Positions 28,662 to 35,868 of a stretch of DNA of 35,868 bases are shown piece after piece. Each line of letters opens with the position of its first letter. Positions within the stretch are counted from its first letter, which is position 1. The translations under genes and the position numbers were made by a program. A model generated the notes under the pieces. The model worked only from the letters and a program-made list of their open reading frames with translations, searched no databases and was not told where the DNA came from. Source of the stretch: Promethearchaeota archaeon (lineage in GTDB: Archaea; Asgardarchaeota; Lokiarchaeia; Sigyniarchaeales; SOKP01); assembly GCA_019058015.1 (NCBI GenBank), contig JAHLWH010000032.1:1-35868 (forward strand), in the 5' to 3' direction.

Positions 28662-30137
28662 ATGCGTATCCAAAATAATGAAATAATAATTGGATTAGAA
28701 ATTCATATTCAATTAACAAACCTTAAAACTAAACTTTTTTGTAGCTGCAGTAATGATTATCGAGGTACAGAACCTAACACTCATGTTTGTCCTATTTGTA
28801 TTGGCTTACCAGGTTCACTTCCTGTTGTTAATAAAAAAGTAATCGAATTTGCTATTAGATTAGCATTAGCCTTAGATTGTAAAATCAATAATCAATTTTG
28901 GTTCTTTCGAAAGAATTATTTTTATCCGGATCTCCCTAAAGGATTCCAGATTAGCCAGTATAATAAAGCAGGGGGCAAAGCTTTTGCAGATGGGGGAAAA
29001 ATAACTATTAGATTAAATAATCATAAAAAAGATATAATCTTGAATAGAATTCATCTTGAAGAGGATCCTGCACGGTTAGTACATAAGGGAAGCATATCAA
29101 CTTCACCATTCACTTTAGTAGATTATAATCGTTCTGGTGTTTGTTTGATTGAAATTGTTTCTGAACCCGTCATTAGTTCTCCAGAAGAAGCTAGAGAATT
29201 TCTCAAACAATTAAAATCAATCGTTCAATATACAGGAATTTCAAATCTCGAGCTTGAAGGTTCAGTTAGAGTTGATGCAAATATTTCGATAAAGGGCTAT
29301 GATCGCAGTGAAGTTAAAAATATCAACAGTTTTAAAGAAGTTGAAAGAGCTTTAAGACACGAAATTATTAGGCAAAAAAACATACTTAAGAGAGGAAAAA
29401 AATTAATTCAGGAAACAAGGCATTGGGATGATAAAAGAAGGATCACAATTCCATTACGAACTAAGGAATTGGAGGAGGATTATCGCTATTTTCCTGAACA
29501 AGATTTAGTTCCAATAGAAATTAATAACGATTTTATTCAAAAAGTTAAAAGTGAATTACCAGAAATGCCAAATGAGAGATCAGTAAGGTTTCGAAAAGAA
29601 TATAGATTGACTGAATTTGACTCATATAATTTAGTTTTGGATAAAAATTTCGCTGATTTTTACGAAGAAGGAGTAAAATCTTACCCATCTTTTGGGTTTG
29701 AAGAATATAAATTATATTGTAATTGGTTAATGAATGACATTTCGAGATGGTTAAATAATAATAATAAGACAATAAAAGAAACCAAGATAACACCAAAGCA
29801 TCTTGTAGATTTAATAAATGCTATTAAAAATGGTAAAATAACTGGAAAAATAGCCAAATCTTTCATTCCAGATCTTATGGTGGGAGTTAATGTTAAAGCT
29901 TTAATTGAAAAAACAGGTAAGAAAAGAATTTCTGATAAAGAATATATTCTTAAAATTGCAAGAGAAGTAATTACAAATAATCCAGATATAATAAAAGATT
30001 TTAAAAAGAATCCACGAGCTTTAGAAGCCTTAATTGGAAAATGTATGAAAAAAACAAAGGGTCGATTAGACCCAGAATTAACTCGGGAAATCTTATTAGA
30101 CTTACTTTCTAATAAAATAAAAAAAATAGAAATATAA
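28662..30137 (+). CDS. gatB: Aspartyl/glutamyl-tRNA amidotransferase subunit B
   Basis: IIGLEIHIQLTNLKTKLFC, THVCPICIGLPGSLPV, YFYPDLPKGFQISQY, DYNRSGVCLIEIVSEP, RYFPEQDLVP. Confidence 0.95.
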   Translation: MRIQNNEIIIGLEIHIQLTNLKTKLFCSCSNDYRGTEPNTHVCPICIGLPGSLPVVNKKVIEFAIRLALALDCKINNQFWFFRKNYFYPDLPKGFQISQYNKAGGKAFADGGKITIRLNNHKKDIILNRIHLEEDPARLVHKGSISTSPFTLVDYNRSGVCLIEIVSEPVISSPEEAREFLKQLKSIVQYTGISNLELEGSVRVDANISIKGYDRSEVKNINSFKEVERALRHEIIRQKNILKRGKKLIQETRHWDDKRRITIPLRTKELEEDYRYFPEQDLVPIEINNDFIQKVKSELPEMPNERSVRFRKEYRLTEFDSYNLVLDKNFADFYEEGVKSYPSFGFEEYKLYCNWLMNDISRWLNNNNKTIKETKITPKHLVDLINAIKNGKITGKIAKSFIPDLMVGVNVKALIEKTGKKRISDKEYILKIAREVITNNPDIIKDFKKNPRALEALIGKCMKKTKGRLDPELTREILLDLLSNKIKKIEI

Positions 30138-30142
30138 TTTGA

Positions 30143-30502
30143 TCAACCAGCTAAAGCTTTCTTTGCGGCATCTAATTTTAATTTAATTATTCCAAGCTTA
30201 GCTTCAGTAGTTGCAATTACACAGATAATGTTCCCAGCTACTTCAGAAAATAAAAGTTTACCGTTTGTATTTTCTAATGTAGCACTAATAAATGAACCTT
30301 GCTCTAATTCTTTTGTAGCTCTTTGACCCACTTTAAGAATCAAATTAACCATGGCAGAGATTGCATCACTATCAATCCAGCCGGGAAGAGCTTCACCTAA
30401 AATTCCTGCAAATTTCTCAATTAAAACTGCTCCATGAACGCCTTTAATTTCTTTTAAGGATTCTAATATTCCTTGAATATTTTTCTCTCCCATAAAAATC
30501 AC
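30143..30502 (-). CDS. Roadblock/LC7-domain protein
   Basis: ILESLKEIKGVHGAVLIEKFAGILGEALPG...FISATLENTNGKLLFSEVAGNIICVIATTEAKLGIIKLKLDAAKKAL fits the roadblock fold. Confidence 0.82.
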   Translation of the reverse strand: MIFMGEKNIQGILESLKEIKGVHGAVLIEKFAGILGEALPGWIDSDAISAMVNLILKVGQRATKELEQGSFISATLENTNGKLLFSEVAGNIICVIATTEAKLGIIKLKLDAAKKALAG

Positions 30503-30841
30503 ATTATATTCTAAGTAAAATAGGATTTTTAAATTATATTTATAAATATGTTAATAAAATTTAATTAAATTTAAAACTATTTTAATTTAACGAAAATATC
30601 CGTATTTTTTACATGTTAATATTTTGAAATAAAATTTTTCCTAATCATTTTAAAAATTCTTAATTTAATTTCATAATTGGAAATAAGCAACTGGATTATG
30701 AAAAGGGAGAGAAAAATTTATAGATTTGCAAAAATCTTTTTTATATAGTTTCAATTTTTATTTATAGTAAAATTTTAAAATGAAAAATCAAATTCCTATT
30801 AAATTATAGTTTATTTATAAATCAAACTGATTAAATAGACC

Positions 30842-31987
30842 ATGGTTAATATAACATATCGTCATTATAATGAGGGAGACGAGAAGCAACTTGCACAGTT
30901 ATTTGTTGATGCGTTTCAAATGACAGGTCTTTTACGAATTGAAACAGAGAGAAACTGGCATTGGCGTTATCCTTCTGACCCAGATTTTGAACCTGAGATG
31001 ATTCAAATTGCTGAAGATGTAGAAAATGATAGACTCGTAGGCATGGTTATTGTTAATCGAGTTGAAAGGGTGCTTTTTAATAGTAATGAGTATTTAGTAG
31101 GTGATGTTAATGATGTTAGCACAGATCCTCGTTATACGCGCCGGGGGATTGCAAAAAAATTAATGGAGATGGCATTTGATTATATGCAATCAAGGGATTG
31201 TGATTACTCTCTCCTTACAGCAGATCCTAAAGGTTTTCCACGAGAAAAAATTTACTTAAAGATGGGATATGAAGATGTTGAACATGGGTACACGACCATC
31301 GGATTTCCATATTTTCTTAAGTTTATTAAAGATAGTCCACTTTTTTCCCCAGCACTTCCTCTGTTTGCTACATTAAATTATGGTTGGAGATTTTTAAATC
31401 GATTAAGAATTAAATTTGACTCATCCTTTAAAAATCTCTCATATGAAATCGTGCATAATAATAGACATTGGGAAGTTATGGATGTCATAAATCGAATACT
31501 TTCCAAAAATTATACCGGTTTTTATCCATATAATCGAAGGATATATCGATGGATGCGAATCAACGTACCCAATAAAGATTATGAACCAACTTATATTCTC
31601 ATCAAAAAAAATAGTGATATAATTGGAGGAGCAACTCTCACAAGTTCTCGATTGGTCTCAAAAAAACTAAAATTCAAGTTTGGATTCTCCCTTCTTCATG
31701 AAATTTATCTTGACAAAACATATTTCATGAATAAAAGGGATTTGCATTTTGGGTATTTATATTTAATTGATAAAATTCTTAAAGCAACTGTTCGACGGAA
31801 AGAAGGAGCTTTTTTATATCTAAGTGCAAAATCTGATGATGACTTAAGAAAAGCACTTACTAATATAGGACTCTTTCAACAGTGCATGGATGTTACTATG
31901 TTAAAGCCCATGAAAAATGGTTTATCAATCCCGAAATTTGAAAAACCTCTTTATTGTCCAACCTATTTATCAATGGGATTACCATAA
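30842..31987 (+). CDS. GNAT-family N-acetyltransferase (Eis-like two-part architecture)
   Basis: VGDVNDVSTDPRYTRRGIAKKLMEMAFDYMQSRDCDYSLLTADPKGFPREKIYLKMGYED. Confidence 0.82.
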   Translation: MVNITYRHYNEGDEKQLAQLFVDAFQMTGLLRIETERNWHWRYPSDPDFEPEMIQIAEDVENDRLVGMVIVNRVERVLFNSNEYLVGDVNDVSTDPRYTRRGIAKKLMEMAFDYMQSRDCDYSLLTADPKGFPREKIYLKMGYEDVEHGYTTIGFPYFLKFIKDSPLFSPALPLFATLNYGWRFLNRLRIKFDSSFKNLSYEIVHNNRHWEVMDVINRILSKNYTGFYPYNRRIYRWMRINVPNKDYEPTYILIKKNSDIIGGATLTSSRLVSKKLKFKFGFSLLHEIYLDKTYFMNKRDLHFGYLYLIDKILKATVRRKEGAFLYLSAKSDDDLRKALTNIGLFQQCMDVTMLKPMKNGLSIPKFEKPLYCPTYLSMGLP

Positions 31988-32035
31988 CTTTTTTTATATT
32001 TAATCTCAAATTATAAATAAAATTCCTTTATAGAA

Positions 32036-32203
32036 ATGAATTCTGAACTTTTTGGAGGTATTGCTAATGGAAATATTGCCCCAATAAAGGTTTTTATGGA
32101 AGGACATCTCAAAACAAAGGGAAATATGGCTGATTTACAGAAATTAGAAATATTTATTTTTCTGCTTAAAATAATGTTCAAATCTTTATTATGTTGTTAT
32201 TAA
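32036..32203 (+). pseudogene. SCP2 sterol-carrier-like C-terminal fragment
   Basis: Short ORF NGNIAPIKVFMEGHLKTKGNMADLQKLEIFIFLLK resembles the SCP2 C-terminal segment; no N-terminal part present. Confidence 0.4.
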
Positions 32204-32549
32204 TTTTTTATGGAGATAATAGTGATATATGAGGATTTGCAAGAATCTGACTTTTTTCTTTTTTTCCTTATCCCAAATTCGTGAAGTAGATAATTTCATA
32301 AAGTTGACCCGCAATTTTTAAAAGAACCACCTGAAGGAAGATATAATGATAATCGAAAAAATTTGAAATATTTAGAATATTTTTAAAAAAAGAAATAACT
32401 AATTTAATAAATCATTCATTGGATTTCATTCTTAAATTTCTTCTAAGATCCATGAAAGTATAATTTCAAGAAGTTTTTTTTTTTTTAAGTTTGTTCTTTT
32501 CATGTTTGGTCATTTTTGAAATAATTAAAAAATTGAAGGAAAAAAAGAA

Positions 32550-32711
32550 ATGATCATATGCAAAACATTTTTTGGATATTTTAACAAAATAGAAGAGGAT
32601 GCTAACGAATTTCTTCAATCAGTAGAATTAAGTATTGAAGATGTGAAATTCACACGGTCAGAAGATAAAGACGGCGCGATTCATCTAACTCTGTTTTATC
32701 AGGTTAAATAA
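32550..32711 (+). CDS. Small 53-aa protein, Cse60/DUF2758-like by eye
   Basis: MIICKTFFGYFNKIEEDANEFLQSVELSIEDVKFTRSEDKDGAIHLTLFYQVK; upstream GAAGGAAAAAA; followed by a small hairpin and T-run. Confidence 0.4.
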   Translation: MIICKTFFGYFNKIEEDANEFLQSVELSIEDVKFTRSEDKDGAIHLTLFYQVK

Positions 32712-32721
32712 AAAAAAAAAA

Positions 32722-32752
32722 TTAATCTCTTCGAGACTATTATTTTTTTTTA
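32722..32752 (+). terminator. Possible terminator: TCTC-TTC-GAGA hairpin followed by T-tract
   Basis: attaatctcttcgagactattattttttttt after the small ORF. Confidence 0.35.
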
Positions 32753-33152
32753 TAATTAATAGCATAAATTCAGAATATTACAAAATATTTCTTGAGAAAT
32801 CACCCATCCCTAACTAAGTTAAAATTTTATTAAAAATTATTTTATAATTTTTTGTAATAATTATATTTAATTTAAACTAAACTTTTATGGACACAGTAAA
32901 TTTAGTTGAGATATTCAAGAATAATGTTAGGTTTTTTCGATATTTCTATTCAGAAAATAAATAGTAATAGTCAATTTAATACACATTTAATTTAGTCTTT
33001 AAGACATTTGTTTTTGTAATATCGATTTTTTCTTGTAATAACCTGAAATTTGAATATTGAAATTTCAACATCCTATTGAGAAAAAAAAAAAAACCAATAT
33101 CGATATTTTTGTCGATATATTTATATAAAATTTAGACCAATTAGTATATGTT

Positions 33153-35576
33153 ATGTCTACTAAAAAATTAACAGCATCAATTATATTATTAGTAATTGGT
33201 GGTCTTTTAATACCAAGTGGATTTGTAATAAACGATTACCTTCGTAGTGAAGTCTCTAAAGGCGTTCCTACTGCTCTTTTGGGAATTCGGGAGGAAGTAA
33301 TTCCAGAAATTGAAGATAATATCAAGACTCAAGCAATTCCTGATGTTCTTTTGGGTATTCAAGATGCAGCAGTTCCAGAAATTGAAGACATGGTAAAAGT
33401 TCAAGCAATTCCTACTGTCCTTTTAGGAATTAAAGGGGAGGCCGTTCCAGAAATTGAAGACATGGTAAAGGTTCAAGCAATTCCTGAAGTTCTTTTAGGA
33501 GTTAAAGGGGAAGTAGTTTATCAATTTTATGCATCAGTTAATGCTTCGACTGCAGCTCAGATCATGAATTCAACCATAGATTTTCTATGGGCCTATAATT
33601 TTTTATTTGATTATACTAAAGCTAAAGAACATTACTTCAATAATTATACTATCCAAAAAAATACAACATGTCCCGTTATGGGTATTTCAGAATATGCTCA
33701 TTATATGGTAAGCCCATTACTAACTAACCTTAGCTATACACCCGCCGCTCAAGATTATTTATTATACGGCAACGCACTTTATGGTTTGCCAGGTTTAATA
33801 ACGGATCTTGAACAGGGTATGGGGATTTTACAATTTTTAGGGTATTATCAATTAGCAGCGGATGGAAATATGACAATAAATGCTGCAATGCAAGCGGGTT
33901 ATAATGCTACTTGGTCCCAACTCCAAATAATGGCAGGATATATAACTGGATATTTATGGGAGAATGTGGTTCCTGGAGTTGTTTATTCAATGACTAATTA
34001 TTTGCCTAATGAACTTGCAGAAGTTATGTTCTATGAGCAGTGGGCTAATTGTACGGTTGTTCCAGGTGGAATCGACTTAGGTGGTGGACTTAAGGGCTTA
34101 GAATTAAATTGTACAGAACCATCCAATCTCTCACTTACGACATCTGAAGCTCTCTGGAATTCGACAAATCCATCGTCCTTTGTCAATGATACTGGGATTC
34201 TGATATGGGCTGAAGCAGCATCTCCAAATGTTACCATTCAGATTCAATTAATGACAACTTTCAGTCTGGATCCAGCCAATTTTACCATAATTCTCACATG
34301 GTTATTTACCACAATTAAAGACAACGTTGTTCCACCTCTCTTTGAGGCTGATCGAGGAATCTCAGCAACAACTTTTGCAGAATATCTATTCTATGAACAA
34401 TGGGCAAATTGCACGATGAATGGTATGCCTGTCTATCCGACTGGGCTTGACTTAGGTGGAGGGCTCACAGGGTTAGAAGTGGGATGCCCAAGCCCATCTA
34501 ATATTTCGCTCACAATAACTATAGCTCTCTGGAATTCAACAGATTCTTCGGCATTCGTTAATGATTCTGGAATTGAGAAATGGCTTGATGCAGCTACAGA
34601 TACAACAATTCAGGCAGAGTTAATCTCAACTTTTGGATTGAATGCAACTGAATTAGGATTAGTTCTCAACTGGTTATGGGTTAAATCATTTAAAGATAAT
34701 GTCGTTCCACCTCTCTTTGAAGCTGGTCAAGGAATGTCAACAAATGCTTATGCTGGAATTCTCTTCTTTGAACAATGGGCTAATGGTACGGTTCTTCCAG
34801 ATGGATTACCTTTAGATAGTGGACTCACGGGTTTTGAAGTGGGTCTTCCAAGTCCATCCAATATTTCGCTTATGATAACTACAGCTCTCTTTGATGATGC
34901 AAATTCTTCTGCTTTTGTCAACGCAATTGGACTTGATAAGTGGGTTAAAGCGGAAGGAAATTATAGTTCTGATGAATATAGTGAATTAAAAACAACTTTT
35001 TCTTTAAGTGAGAGCCAATTGAATTTAACTCTTACCTGGTTATTTACCACATTTAAAGAAAATGTTGTCCCAGTTCTTGCTGCCGAAAATTTAGGAATGT
35101 CAATAGAAGATTATGCAGTAATCTTGTTCCTTTGACAGTTGTCTAATTGTTCACTTATCCCAGATGGAATTGAAATTCCGATAGGAAACGTTACACTAAC
35201 AGGTTTAGAAGTGGGTATTCCAACTCCAAGTAATATTTTGCTTTCGACAGCTCAGGATCTCTGGGATTCAACAAATACCTTAGCGTTAGTTAATGAGAAT
35301 GGACTTCAGAAATGGTATGCAGCGGCAGATCCGACCTCTGATGCTTACAGTGAATTAAAGGCAACTTTTGACTTGACTGATACCCAAATGGGAATGATCA
35401 CTAATTGGTTAGCGAATTTTAGAGATGAAATTGTCCCAACTCTCGCGAAAGAACAAATGGGATTACCAGCAGATCCATATACACTAGGTAGTGGGTTATT
35501 CCTTGGAATGGCTATAGGAGGAGGTTGCTTGGCAGCTCTCGGTGTAGTTGTATTAATATTATCTAGAAGAACATAA
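33153..35576 (+). CDS. Large extracytoplasmic repeat protein with N- and C-terminal TM segments, interrupted by in-frame TGA at 35133-35135 (ORFs 33153-35135 and 35139-35576)
   Basis: N-term LTASIILLVIGGLLIPSGFVI; many NxS/T sequons; four ~120-aa modules ('FYEQWANCT...GLEVG.PSPSNISL...W'); C-term GLFLGMAIGGGCLAALGVVVLILSRR. The second ORF continues the fourth module in the same frame. Confidence 0.8.
33261..33521 (+). repeat. 72-bp (24-aa) tandem repeat, ~3.6 copies, in surface protein
   Basis: Units at 33261, 33333, 33405 and partial 33477: AIPxVLLGIKGEAVPEIEDMVKVQ. Confidence 0.9.
34006..35470 (+). repeat. Four ~360-bp (about 120-aa) modules in surface protein
   Basis: Each begins with (F/Y)(F/Y)EQWAN-like, then GLxxGxPxPSNISL, then TWLF...NVVPPLFEA-like segments. 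Confidence 0.8.
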
Positions 35577-35868
35577 AGGAATCAGGGCTAATAATAATAT
35601 ATAATATAAAAATTAACTTTCTTTTTTTTTTTTATTTTTTTCATTGACAGATTTAATTATTTTTTGGATTTTCAACTTTTTTTCAAAAAGAAATATAAAG
35701 AATAATGTAAAATTATTAATTTTTAATTATCATCGATATTCGGGATTTTTAGAAATGTTCTTTCAGTAATTTTTAAAATTAGAAATAATCTTCTCAAATC
35801 AAATAAAGTATTTAATCATTCGAAAAATTTTCCGTATTTTCCTTTACCTTGTACAAATTCCTTTGAAC

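Noticed and set aside
29545-29866. Antisense ORFs within gatB
   Set aside because: Overlap conserved gatB coding sequence; no independent support.
35133-35135. TGA as a selenocysteine codon
   Set aside because: Sec encoding is known in some Lokiarchaeota, but this position aligns with Glu in a structural repeat, there is no redox motif and no SECIS-like element was recognised.

Overview
AT-rich archaeal window, most likely Asgard (Lokiarchaeota-like). Support: an Arf/MglA-like small GTPase, a Roadblock/LC7 protein, a giant coiled-coil protein with a C-terminal membrane anchor, archaeal AsnRS, CofE and GatAB. About 6.5-31 kb is a well-preserved gene set: DUF3782/PD-(D/E)XK-like protein, the giant coiled-coil protein plus small partner genes, an N6-DNA methyltransferase, small GTPase, metallophosphoesterase, gyrA/gyrB, folP-like, cofE, VapBC, asnS, gatA, gatB, Roadblock and GNAT. 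About 0-6.4 kb is a degraded accessory zone: a short CRISPR array, a transposase remnant, a truncated TIR gene, a PHP-domain protein, a SLOG-like + LRR operon with frameshifts, and a broken G1PDH/AraM-like gene. The most unusual signal is in the CRISPR array. Spacer 2 is interrupted by 655 bp bounded by a perfect 22-bp direct repeat (339-360 = 994-1015). Removing the insert restores a 37-nt spacer between intact repeats. The third repeat then runs directly into a transposase remnant. The right end carries a repeat-rich surface protein with N- and C-terminal TM segments and one in-frame TGA. All calls come from reading the sequence and supplied ORFs by eye; no database search was run.
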